A stretch of 23,854 nt of DNA from a virus. How positions within the stretch are numbered: the first letter of the stretch is position 1; each line of letters starts with the position of its first letter. The notes under the pieces are model-generated. The model was not told where the DNA came from. It was given only the letters and a program-made list of their open reading frames with translations, and did not search any database. The stretch is from positions 1-23,854 of the IMG/VR virus record IMGVR_UViG_3300005581_000134; one strand, 5' to 3'. Both the position numbers and the translations under genes were made by a program. Below are positions 15,035 through 22,074 of the stretch, piece after piece.

Positions 15035-15789
15035 TTAGGCCACCCTTCGTAAGTAAAGCATACGTCTTTAAAATCGCAGTAATTGTAAGCCATGCCTTCT
15101 TTATTGATACATTTAGGCAATACAGGTGGCAATACTTCATTGTTTATGGACTCAGCTAAACCTAGCAAAGTGTCAGTTATTTCTTTGATAATACTATCAT
15201 TTCTATAAACTCTAAATTCGCGCCATTCTTGTGTGTTTTTGTCTTCATAAATAGCTGAATACTTTTCTAGATCACCCATTAACATGTATGCGTGCATTTG
15301 ATAAATGTGCTCTTCTTTTGGTCCATAGGCTAATACTTGTGAGTAGCCTCTAGAATTGATACTTTTAAATTCAAAGCCAGTATCGTCGTATAAAATACCG
15401 TCTGCAGTGCCTTCCAGCAATAATTCTGGAGCAGACATAGGTACTTCGGCAGCTTTTAACCAGCCCTCAGTTATTCCAGCCATTTGCCATTTCAAGTGCA
15501 AGAAGTTACCTGTGTGGAATATATTTGCTTGCTTTTCAGAAACTCTTTGCTCATATGGAATTTTTAGATATTTGAATATTCGCTTTCTATCACAACTTCC
15601 AGTATCTGATCCTCTAAAAGCTAGTCTTCTAGCTCTATTGCCACCAACTGAAGAGGACAATGCTTCCTCAGCAAATTTGATAGCTTCTTCGCTATAAATG
15701 GCGTTTGAATGGTTTTCCAACCAATCTGCGTGCCTCATAGTAACTGCTAGTTCTTCTTCAATTGTCTTGGCTAGCGTTGATAACTTCAT
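15031..15789 (-). CDS. Cas4/RecB-like PD-(D/E)XK nuclease with Fe-S cysteines
   Basis: 252 aa. The nuclease core has GTAD (Asp130), FEFKS (Glu140-x-Lys142) and the downstream helix IYQMHAYML (Gln164, Tyr168), matching motifs II, III and QxxxY of the RecB/Cas4 superfamily. Cys66 plus the C-terminal trio Cys227, Cys238 and Cys244 have the spacing expected for the 4Fe-4S cluster of Cas4/AddB-like exonucleases. It probably resects phage or host DNA during recombination or replication. No CRISPR array or cas genes are nearby, so a Cas4 adaptation role is not supported. It is coupled to its neighbours by TAATG and ATGA. Confidence 0.88.
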   Translation of the reverse strand: MKLSTLAKTIEEELAVTMRHADWLENHSNAIYSEEAIKFAEEALSSSVGGNRARRLAFRGSDTGSCDRKRIFKYLKIPYEQRVSEKQANIFHTGNFLHLKWQMAGITEGWLKAAEVPMSAPELLLEGTADGILYDDTGFEFKSINSRGYSQVLAYGPKEEHIYQMHAYMLMGDLEKYSAIYEDKNTQEWREFRVYRNDSIIKEITDTLLGLAESINNEVLPPVLPKCINKEGMAYNYCDFKDVCFTYEGWPK

Positions 15790-16004
15790 TATAAACCCAA
15801 TCCAGCTCTAATTATTGCTCTTAAACTGTTCTCTATTCCAAGAACAAAGTTTCTTGATTCGTTGTCGTCATCCATCTGATCTAACTCTAATGCAGTTTCT
15901 ATAGAAGCTATAGCCATTCTGTCTAAAGCATCACAGACAAGCAGCAAAGTCTCTCTTACTGAATCATCTGGAGCAGAAATAATCGTATATCTAACTTTGT
16001 CCAT
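15789..16004 (-). CDS. Small helical protein of unknown function
   Basis: 71 aa with GAAGG four to five bases before ATG. A short N-terminal strand (DKVRYTIISAPD) is followed by two likely helices (DSVRETLLLVCDALDRMAIASIETAL and NFVLGIENSLRAIIRAGLGL) separated by acidic DQMDDDNES. It sits between the HNH-like and Cas4-like genes and ends as TAATG. No family recognised. Confidence 0.6.
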   Translation of the reverse strand: MDKVRYTIISAPDDSVRETLLLVCDALDRMAIASIETALELDQMDDDNESRNFVLGIENSLRAIIRAGLGL

Positions 16005-16284
16005 AATGCCTTCTCAGGTAGTGGTTAGTTCCTTGGTATACGACTTTTCCATTTTCTTTAGTCACATATCCATCTATCAGAAGACCAGCTTCATATGCTT
16101 GTCCTCCATCGCTCCATGCGTGGTGTTCTCTGCATAGATTAATCTTGTGGTAGGTCTCACCAATCTCATCTAAAATTGCGCCACCACGAGCCCTAGTAAG
16201 CATGTGATGGGATTCAGTAGGTTGCTTCCAACATCTGCACCAAACTTCATTAACCCACAGCATTGCTTCGCATCCATCACTCAT
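15991..16284 (-). CDS. HNH endonuclease-like protein
   Basis: 97 aa when started at the ATG at 16284. GAAGGG lies seven bases upstream of this ATG, while the longer frame from 16326 overlaps the polymerase by 50 bases. The motifs are Cys16/Cys18 (WCRCW), ESHHMLTRARGG (His26-His27), then INLCREHHAWSD (Cys51, His54-His55). This is an HNH fold of about 50 residues. Phages often carry such small HNH proteins, some acting in packaging and some as homing enzymes. The first helix is less typical, and activity is unproven. Confidence 0.75.
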   Translation of the reverse strand: MSDGCEAMLWVNEVWCRCWKQPTESHHMLTRARGGAILDEIGETYHKINLCREHHAWSDGGQAYEAGLLIDGYVTKENGKVVYQGTNHYLRRHYGQS

Positions 16285-18907
16285 CTGATAACCCTTCAAA
16301 TGCCCTATTTTCATAGAGCTTCCCAAAAGTTCCTACTTCCATATCTCCAGTCTCTAAATATGGTTTAGTACCAGATACTTTGGTAAGTCTGGCAAACTGC
16401 TTGGTGCTTTCATAACCATCTTCTGGTCTAGCAGCAACAATCTTTTTTGCCGAAGCAGGGCCAAGACCTTTGATAGATCTCAAACCTTTTCTTATGTACT
16501 TACCATTTTTAGAGATGGTGTAGCTTTCATTAGATTCGTTTACATGAGCTATTTTGATCTTGATATTACGTGCTCTAGTAGCAGATACGTAGTTATCTTC
16601 TTTTGGAGAGCCAGATGAAACATCAAGCAAAGCAGTGTGAAATTCAACTGGGTAATGAACCATTAGATATGCGCATCTGTAAGCGGTCACTCCGTAAGCC
16701 ATTGAGTGGGCTTTGTTGAAACCATAAGCAGCGAATCCTGTAGCCGATTCCCATATGAACTCGTAATCATCAGAATTGAATCCATAATCATCGCATAGTT
16801 GCTTGATCTGTCGCTCAAATCCCTGAATAACATCTCCAGCTCCACCAATATTAGAGTTTGAAGCCTTAACTGCCTTCAGAAACTTAGTTAAATCAGCTGC
16901 CTCTAGCCCTATCTCTCTAAGTACGGAGATAACTTGCTCCTGGAACAAGAAGATTCCTTGAGTATCATTGGTCGTAGCCATAAGGAACTCATGTCTCTGA
17001 GGTATTTTTGTCTTCTTGGCTCTTCTAGACAAATACGTTTCCGTAGCGCCAGAGTTCATGGTTGCTGGTCTAAATAAAGCCATAGCGTCCACAACATCGC
17101 GTAGTTTAGTGGGCTTCAGCTTAGATATTTCACGCTTGGTAGTCCAGCCCTCTAATTGGAAAACACCGTCAGTATCACCTTTAGATATAGCCGTAAACGT
17201 TTTACTATCATTTAGAGGAATCCAATCTAAACCTTCGCTGAAATCTCTTCCTAGCATCTTAATAGTCTTGTTAATCACAGTTAAGGTTTTAGATCCTAAA
17301 ACATCAAGCTTAACCATTCCAAAGTCTTCAATATCGTCCATTGGATACTGAGTAACCATTGTTTCGCTGCTTGCTACCCACATAGTTGGAATCAACTTGT
17401 CAAATTCCGATTTAGTAGTAGTCACCACTAAGCCAGCAGCATGAGTTCCATAAGAAGAAATTGCGTTGTTATCGGCAAGCTTAAATAACGCGTTCTTTTC
17501 TTCAGAAGGTATTTGATTCCATTCCTGCAGAACAGCACCCTGTCTACGCTTAGACGCGTAATACCTGACTCTAATAGATCCCTTGCCACTTTCATCATCC
17601 CCTGTTAAAGAATGGGTAAGCCAGGTGCCAATTTGAGTGACAGCAAATCTTTCTGATAGCCAAGCAATTAACTTATCACGCTGTTCGTGTTCTACGTCTA
17701 GGTCCACATCTGGTGGTTTAGTTCTGTCTTTAGAGATAAATCTTTCAAAGGATAAGCCATACTTAATTGGATCTACTTGAGTGATCTTCAACAACCAGCA
17801 CACTAACGAACCAGAAGCAGATCCACGAGTAGTAGTGTAAACAGTGTTGTTAGCGCACCAGTCAGTAACTTCAGCAACTAAATTTAGATAACCAGCCATT
17901 CTAGTGTGCTCAATTACTTCCAATTCTTCTTGTAAACGCTGTTGATAAGCAGGCTTAAGAAGATCTCTTTTTTCCAATTCTAGGTAGCAACGGTCGCTAA
18001 TTTCCTTTAGAGGATCTTCCACAGTGAAAGGAATATTGTAAGAGTACGAATCCAGCTCTTTAATTTGCAGCGTGTGAGAATCAAGCAAATCAGATAAACC
18101 TTCAGTTCCTGCTGAAAGTCTTCTTTCGTTGTGGTGATCAACAAACCATTCGGTGTCTGCTAGATGGAACCCATCTCCTGGGAACACAGCATCTTCTGAG
18201 TCGCTACCATAAGCAACTAAGCGCTTCAATGTTTCATGGACCACTTTGTCGTGCTGGTCGCAGTAATGGCTATCTTGAGTAAGGATAGTTGGAATGCCCA
18301 ATTCAGTGGCTAAATCTAATAAAATATCTGCTACAGAATCGTCAGTTAGTCCGTTACCATGATCAATATTGTGGTTCTGTAGCTCAACGTAAAACTTATC
18401 TCCAAACCATTTAGCGTAGGAGCACAGGATGCTCTTAGCACGATCCATATCTCCGGTTGCTATAGCTTGGACTACAAAGCCGAAATAACAGCCTGAAGTG
18501 CCTGCTATGCCCTTTAAAAGACCTTGTGAGCTTAGTTCTGCTAAGTCGTGCATATCCAACAAAGGCTTATTGTAGAAATTGACGTTAGACATACTACTTA
18601 GATTACAAAGGTTGTTATAGCCCTCAGTGCTGTAAGCAACTACACACATATGGTGTCTTTTGGCCTTTTTGTCCTCTCGGCTATTAACTATATAAAGTTC
18701 CGAGCCAGGGAAGGGCAAAATACCTGCTTGCTTGCAGGCTTTATACAACTGAGCAGATCCAGCCATGTTCCCGTGGTCTGTTAGACCAAGAGCAGGCTGA
18801 CCATAACCAACGACTGTGTTTACCATGTCTTGAACACGTGGCAAAGCGTCGTTTGCGCTGAACTGACTGTGGGAATGAAGATTCCAGATCTTCTTTTTGA
18901 TAATCAC
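16277..18907 (-). CDS. dnaE: DnaE-type DNA polymerase III alpha subunit
   Basis: 876 aa from GTG at 18907. This is the only possible start: an in-frame TAG lies four codons upstream and the PHP motif HSHS is at residues 11-14. The PHP domain keeps metal-ligand-like residues (HSHS, LTDHGN, HHMCVV, QDSHY), so it may have proofreading activity as in actinobacterial DnaE1. The palm carries PDVDLD (Asp400, Asp402) and KLDVLG (Asp535); YGFNKAHS marks the fingers. The chain ends soon after the helix-hairpin-helix GLGPASAKKI, so the OB fold and the tau-binding tail of host DnaE (about 1160 aa) are absent. With the neighbouring helicase, primase and SSB it forms a phage replisome. No Shine-Dalgarno is present; the start follows a tRNA-like 3' end. 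Confidence 0.95.
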   Translation of the reverse strand: MIIKKKIWNLHSHSQFSANDALPRVQDMVNTVVGYGQPALGLTDHGNMAGSAQLYKACKQAGILPFPGSELYIVNSREDKKAKRHHMCVVAYSTEGYNNLCNLSSMSNVNFYNKPLLDMHDLAELSSQGLLKGIAGTSGCYFGFVVQAIATGDMDRAKSILCSYAKWFGDKFYVELQNHNIDHGNGLTDDSVADILLDLATELGIPTILTQDSHYCDQHDKVVHETLKRLVAYGSDSEDAVFPGDGFHLADTEWFVDHHNERRLSAGTEGLSDLLDSHTLQIKELDSYSYNIPFTVEDPLKEISDRCYLELEKRDLLKPAYQQRLQEELEVIEHTRMAGYLNLVAEVTDWCANNTVYTTTRGSASGSLVCWLLKITQVDPIKYGLSFERFISKDRTKPPDVDLDVEHEQRDKLIAWLSERFAVTQIGTWLTHSLTGDDESGKGSIRVRYYASKRRQGAVLQEWNQIPSEEKNALFKLADNNAISSYGTHAAGLVVTTTKSEFDKLIPTMWVASSETMVTQYPMDDIEDFGMVKLDVLGSKTLTVINKTIKMLGRDFSEGLDWIPLNDSKTFTAISKGDTDGVFQLEGWTTKREISKLKPTKLRDVVDAMALFRPATMNSGATETYLSRRAKKTKIPQRHEFLMATTNDTQGIFLFQEQVISVLREIGLEAADLTKFLKAVKASNSNIGGAGDVIQGFERQIKQLCDDYGFNSDDYEFIWESATGFAAYGFNKAHSMAYGVTAYRCAYLMVHYPVEFHTALLDVSSGSPKEDNYVSATRARNIKIKIAHVNESNESYTISKNGKYIRKGLRSIKGLGPASAKKIVAARPEDGYESTKQFARLTKVSGTKPYLETGDMEVGTFGKLYENRAFEGLSDE

Positions 18908-18908
18908 G

Positions 18909-18990
18909 TGCCAGAGCTAGGAATCGAACCTAGACAGGTGGACAACTGTTCCTGATAGAAATGCTGGGACGGAGCTTTCTATCCTCTGGC
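18909..18990 (-). tRNA. Unusual tRNA-like element between SSB and polymerase genes
   Basis: A perfect 7-bp acceptor stem (GCCAGAG at 18990-18984 with CTCTGGC at 18916-18910) and a perfect T arm (CTAGG-TTCGATT-CCTAG, 18933-18917) are clear; discriminator base A, no encoded CCA. The middle does not fold as a normal cloverleaf. A long hairpin GATAGAAAGCT/AGC-A-TTTCTATC with a 7-base loop (CCGTCCC) stands where the D arm should be, then ACAG/CTGT with loop TTGTCCAC. That loop would place a GTC anticodon (Asp) after U33, but the loop is 8 bases and there is no variable region. No D-loop GG is seen. It may be a degenerate tRNA, a tRNA with an altered D arm, or a tRNA mimic used for mRNA processing. 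The 5' end is 7 bases after the SSB stop. Confidence 0.6.
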
Positions 18991-18997
18991 TGCTTCG

Positions 18998-19714
18998 TTA
19001 AGAAGCGTTTAGAATCAAGCTAATGAGCTTAGACTTCGTGGAAGCCTCTTTAATGCTCTTTGGCTCAATTTCTAATTCAATAGCAACATTATGTAAAGCC
19101 GGAATCGTCATCTTAAACAGATCTGATTCATCAATGATTTTAGTGTCATTGCTGACACTTTGATCAAAAGGGACAACATCATCCTCTACGACTACTTCAG
19201 TGTTCTCAGTGATTGTGATGCCACCGAACTTGGCTTCCCAAACAGAACCGAGAATCTTATCCACATCAAGCAAAGCGTAGTCAGCAACATCAACTTCGTA
19301 CTTCTCGCCTTGTTCAACATCGTATTCGGTGTCTAACCCAGCTCCTGAACGGATAATAACATAGTCGCGGTTTAACAACGTGTCGTCATTGCGCTGAGCA
19401 CGCGTAACCAAACGGTTGTACAGGCTGACTGGGATCTTGTAAGCCTTAACAACTCCGGTAGAACGCTCAATAGCATTTACGCCGAACTTACGTGAAGCTG
19501 AACGTACTTTTTCGTCATTGCTTTGGCAACAAGGGCAAGTGCTCTTATCACGGGTGCAAGGAACAGAACCTCCATCGTACCAGTGCTCCCAGTACTCTCG
19601 AAAGTCTCCAGTTTCTTGAAGAAAACGGATCTTAGTGTCTCCAGTCTTGAACGTAGCAAGCCAATCGCTCTTTGCTGACGTTTTTTCAGAAGCTGCAGTA
19701 GTGAATCTAGCCAT
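18998..19714 (-). CDS. gp32-like single-stranded DNA-binding protein
   Basis: 238 aa. Residues about 15-50 have the aromatic, basic strands typical of phage SSBs (KSDWLATFKTGDTKIRFLQ, FREYWEHWYDGG). A zinc-type cluster Cys53-x6-Cys60-x-Cys62-Cys63 (CTRDKSTCPCC) follows, then VIIRSGAGLDTEYDVE, as in T4 gp32-like OB-fold proteins. The C-terminal 70 residues include an acidic region (VVVEDDVVPFDQ) that may contact partners, and a final helix. AAGGA lies eight bases before ATG. Placed just before the polymerase, it should coat ssDNA at the fork. Family assignment rests on motifs and context. Confidence 0.75.
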   Translation of the reverse strand: MARFTTAASEKTSAKSDWLATFKTGDTKIRFLQETGDFREYWEHWYDGGSVPCTRDKSTCPCCQSNDEKVRSASRKFGVNAIERSTGVVKAYKIPVSLYNRLVTRAQRNDDTLLNRDYVIIRSGAGLDTEYDVEQGEKYEVDVADYALLDVDKILGSVWEAKFGGITITENTEVVVEDDVVPFDQSVSNDTKIIDESDLFKMTIPALHNVAIELEIEPKSIKEASTKSKLISLILNAS

Positions 19715-19940
19715 TTGAATTTTCCTTAATCTTAGTATTGACTTCTTCTATTTTTGCTACGGTTTCAGTAATCACATCAATAACGTACTGGTTAACCTGA
19801 GCACTTATTCTTTGTGTCGCTTGTTCATTTGTTTCATTGGCATCAACGTCACTAGCCATTTCGTACTTGACCCATGAAGGTTCACGGTCAATGTATATCA
19901 TATGGGAAACGCTAATCTTGATTCGATCCGGTGTCATCAT
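19707..19940 (-). CDS. Small protein of unknown function
   Basis: 77 aa (76 from the second Met, which has AAGGA at better spacing). An N-terminal strand region (KISVSHMIYIDREPSWVKYE) precedes a long helix (NEQATQRISAQVNQYVIDVITETVAKIEEVN). It overlaps the MerR-like gene by about 29 bases and the SSB start by 8 bases, so it is in the replication operon. No family recognised. Confidence 0.6.
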   Translation of the reverse strand: MMTPDRIKISVSHMIYIDREPSWVKYEMASDVDANETNEQATQRISAQVNQYVIDVITETVAKIEEVNTKIKENSNG

Positions 19941-20382
19941 GAGTCCTTAAGTAAGTGTCAATCTTGTAAGCTTGTTTGAAGGCTTCTGAAGATTCTTCAT
20001 CTCTTCCTTCAGATCTAAGTTTGTGAGCGCGTTTTGTGTAATAGTAACGCTGGGCATAAAGTCGCTTTCTATGCGCAGCTTCTTCTTTAGAGAATTTACT
20101 CGGTCTGCCTGAAGGCTTTCCCATTCTTTCGCCATTGAAATCAACTACCTTTCTTCTTTCATTTAATTCGTTCTGTATTTTTTGGATATCTTCCATAGTG
20201 TAAAGATAAATACGCACTTTTCCGAAGTTAGCGCATTTGGTAGGTGATAGATTTGGATCGGATACATACTGTCTTAAAGTATGAGGTGAAACCCCAATCA
20301 TTTTTGCAGCTTCGCTCACCATGTAGTATTCACCAGGTAATGACCTGACGAACCTTACTGTTGGGCTGTATCCTTTAGGCAT
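19912..20382 (-). CDS. MerR-like helix-turn-helix DNA-binding protein
   Basis: 156 aa from the ATG at 20382, which has GAGGG six bases upstream; a TTG two codons earlier is the weaker option. Residues about 19-75 form a MerR/excisionase-type winged helix: YYMVSEAAKMIGVSPHTLRQYV, a wing (KVRIYLYTMED) and the helix IQKIQNELNERRK. The rest is basic and helical (RKRLYAQRYYYTKRAHKLRSEG), possibly for oligomerisation or extra DNA contact. It could regulate the replication operon or act as an accessory replication factor; its target is unknown. One candidate site is the 15-bp repeat described separately. Confidence 0.75.
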   Translation of the reverse strand: MPKGYSPTVRFVRSLPGEYYMVSEAAKMIGVSPHTLRQYVSDPNLSPTKCANFGKVRIYLYTMEDIQKIQNELNERRKVVDFNGERMGKPSGRPSKFSKEEAAHRKRLYAQRYYYTKRAHKLRSEGRDEESSEAFKQAYKIDTYLRTHDDTGSNQD

Positions 20383-20782
20383 CTTCAACCCTCGTTATTT
20401 TGGCGTATGCTCCATTTTTCTTTGTACTCAAGAATGGGGCAACTTCATCTTTTTGAAGATTTCCGCTCAAAATAGCTTTCATTAGTTTATCTTGATCTAA
20501 AGTCAAAGTAGCCACAGAGGAGAATCTAGTTCCAAGAGAATTTTTGAGCCCTGATTCGTCAACAATAGTTTTCTCGCCCTGTACACGAGTTACTTTGTAA
20601 GTACCGTGGTCTGTTTTAACATCAGTTGTCTTGATCTCGTTGCTTTCTAATAAAGCAATGATCTGGCTTTTAATGGAGTCTATGTTTTGCTTTGATTCAA
20701 CGTAGACTTTATTAGCGACTTCGTATTGGTCCAGCAAATCTGCTAGATCGTTAATTACCTTTGGGTCTGTATCTGTCAACAT
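20375..20782 (-). CDS. Helical protein of unknown function in replication operon
   Basis: 135 aa from the ATG at 20782; a TTG at 20788 is possible and neither has a strong ribosome site. An N-terminal coiled-coil-like helix (about 9-50, NDLADLLDQYEVANKVYVESKQNIDSIKSQIIALLE) is followed by a beta-like part (TYKVTRVQGEKTIVDE) and a C-terminal region. Small phage proteins with this outline are often called gp5.5-like or host-nuclease inhibitor-like, but the resemblance is structural impression only. A 15-bp repeat shared with the helicase upstream region lies about 52 bases before this start. Confidence 0.6.
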   Translation of the reverse strand: MLTDTDPKVINDLADLLDQYEVANKVYVESKQNIDSIKSQIIALLESNEIKTTDVKTDHGTYKVTRVQGEKTIVDESGLKNSLGTRFSSVATLTLDQDKLMKAILSGNLQKDEVAPFLSTKKNGAYAKITRVEDA

Positions 20783-20833
20783 ATTCAATAACCTAACTTA
20801 TGGTTGGCGGTTTGTCTAGTTTGAATGATCTTC

Positions 20834-20848
20834 GTTACCAAAACGTTA
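20834..20848. repeat. 15-bp direct repeat, copy 2
   Basis: GTTACCAAAACGTTA, identical to 23358-23372. It covers the primase stop and lies about 52 bases before the next start. It has two GTTA half-sites 11 bp apart, about one helical turn, which is operator-like. Confidence 0.55.
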
Positions 20849-21659
20849 TCATCTCAGCGTCGTCTAAAATCTGCTGCCTAGCCTCTAGGGATAGATCTCC
20901 CATGTCTTTACCCAACTTTGGGTGCCATTCGGCTACATAGATATGCATCAAAGACAAAAGGTTCTGCAAAGAATATATAGCTTGCTCTTTAGCATTTTGT
21001 CCTGCCGTGTCCATATCAAACGCAAGAATTACCTTTGACACACCAAGCCTGTTAATCATCTGGATTTGTGACTGATGTAATTGAGCTCCATACACTCCAA
21101 CAGCGTCGTATCCAGCTTCATAGCAAGCTACTACGTCCATTGCCCCTTCAACGATCACCAAAGTATCTGATGTGATTTTTTCATGGTTAAACAAGCAATT
21201 CTTAATTGAAACACCTTTTGGATATTTATATTTAGGTCTGTTAGTAGTTAAATTTCTACGGACAACTCCTAATACCTCTCCAGAAGAGTTTCTAATTGGA
21301 TACGTGGGAGTCTCGTTTTCATAGTCATATCCAAGCCGAAAGTACTTACACGCTTCTGGCGTGAATCTACTCAACCAGTACTCGTGTATTGGCCCAGAAT
21401 CAAACACATCTAACCATGATTCAGGGTAAATGCGCATTTCATTGTCGAAATTAAGACTGGCTAGAAAATCATTTTCTTCGTTTTCAGTCGCTTGTGGTAC
21501 ATCATCAATTTTTCCTTTTGCGCCACAGGTGTAGCAATACCAAACACCTTTAGCAATATTTACTGAAGCAGAAGGATTAGTGTCCGCATGTACTGGACAA
21601 GTAAATGGGCGCTCTATTCCTTTACCTCTAGCTAACGCATCTTGCAGTGTGATAATCAC
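20835..21659 (-). CDS. DNA primase (zinc finger plus TOPRIM)
   Basis: 274 aa from GTG at 21659, which overlaps the previous stop as GTGA and has GAAAGGGA six bases upstream. The zinc finger is C21-x2-H24 and C42-x2-C45 (CPVH, CYTC) of the CHC2 type. The TOPRIM core shows LVIVEGAMD (Glu171) and ILAFDMDTAG (Asp216, Asp218). It would make RNA primers for the DnaE polymerase at the fork opened by the DnaB-like helicase. The short length suits a phage primase without a fused helicase. The stop codon is inside the 15-bp repeat. Confidence 0.9.
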   Translation of the reverse strand: MIITLQDALARGKGIERPFTCPVHADTNPSASVNIAKGVWYCYTCGAKGKIDDVPQATENEENDFLASLNFDNEMRIYPESWLDVFDSGPIHEYWLSRFTPEACKYFRLGYDYENETPTYPIRNSSGEVLGVVRRNLTTNRPKYKYPKGVSIKNCLFNHEKITSDTLVIVEGAMDVVACYEAGYDAVGVYGAQLHQSQIQMINRLGVSKVILAFDMDTAGQNAKEQAIYSLQNLLSLMHIYVAEWHPKLGKDMGDLSLEARQQILDDAEMITFW

Positions 21660-21808
21660 AAATCGTCCCTTTCAAATAATGAGAATAGACAAGCTTTTGA
21701 ACAATAAACGAGCATTCTGGGGTATCTAAAGACCCTAAACCAAGTTAAAGATTCTTCAGAATCTACGGTGCGAGTGTCACAATTGTTGTTGCAACACCTG
21801 ACTATCAT
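21656..21808 (-). CDS. 50-aa zinc-finger-like protein
   Basis: A short frame starting MIVRCCNNNCDTRTVDSEES fills the space between the 88-aa gene and the primase. Its ATG overlaps the upstream stop as TGATG and its TGA overlaps the primase GTG as GTGA, both typical of real genes in this operon. Cysteines are arranged CC-x3-C ... C-x3-C (YCSKAC), a treble-clef or ribbon-like zinc site. It could be a small DNA-binding or host-takeover protein. Function unknown. Confidence 0.65.
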   Translation of the reverse strand: MIVRCCNNNCDTRTVDSEESLTWFRVFRYPRMLVYCSKACLFSLFERDDL

Positions 21809-22074
21809 CATTTCGCTAAATACTCTAAAATTGCGGTTCTGAAGAACGCAGTTGGGGAAAGAGATTGCTCAGAGCAAAATGACATAATCTCTTCGTATTC
21901 AGCAGTAGAAACTGGCACTGCTAAATAAACAATTTCTTCATAGTCATCATTAATTGCATATTTGTCGTATTCTCCGTTGATTGTTTGAGCAGCCGATGAA
22001 GCTTCTTCTTCTTTTTGGTAAATACCTGCAATTTTATTGTCGTCGCTAAATACGACAAATACTGAATTACTCAT
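21808..22074 (-). CDS. Small protein of unknown function
   Basis: 88 aa from the ATG at 22074, with GAGG nine bases upstream. The frame can be opened at 22083, but that leaves the ribosome site touching the start. The N-terminal half is beta-like (VFVVFSDDNKIAGIYQKEEEASS), and the C-terminal helices (AEYEEIMSFCSEQSLSPTAFFRTAILEYL) resemble a ribbon-helix-helix tail. It overlaps the helicase by 8 bases. No firm family. Confidence 0.6.
   Translation of the reverse strand: MSNSVFVVFSDDNKIAGIYQKEEEASSAAQTINGEYDKYAINDDYEEIVYLAVPVSTAEYEEIMSFCSEQSLSPTAFFRTAILEYLAK

Noticed and set aside
15031-15789. Cas4-like nuclease as part of a CRISPR system
   Set aside because: No repeat-spacer array and no other cas-like genes were seen; the neighbours are phage replication and recombination genes.
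18909-18990. Phage attachment site (attP) within a tRNA 3' end
   Set aside because: Both acceptor strands are present as a complete stem, no integrase is nearby, and the element lies inside an operon between two essential replication genes.
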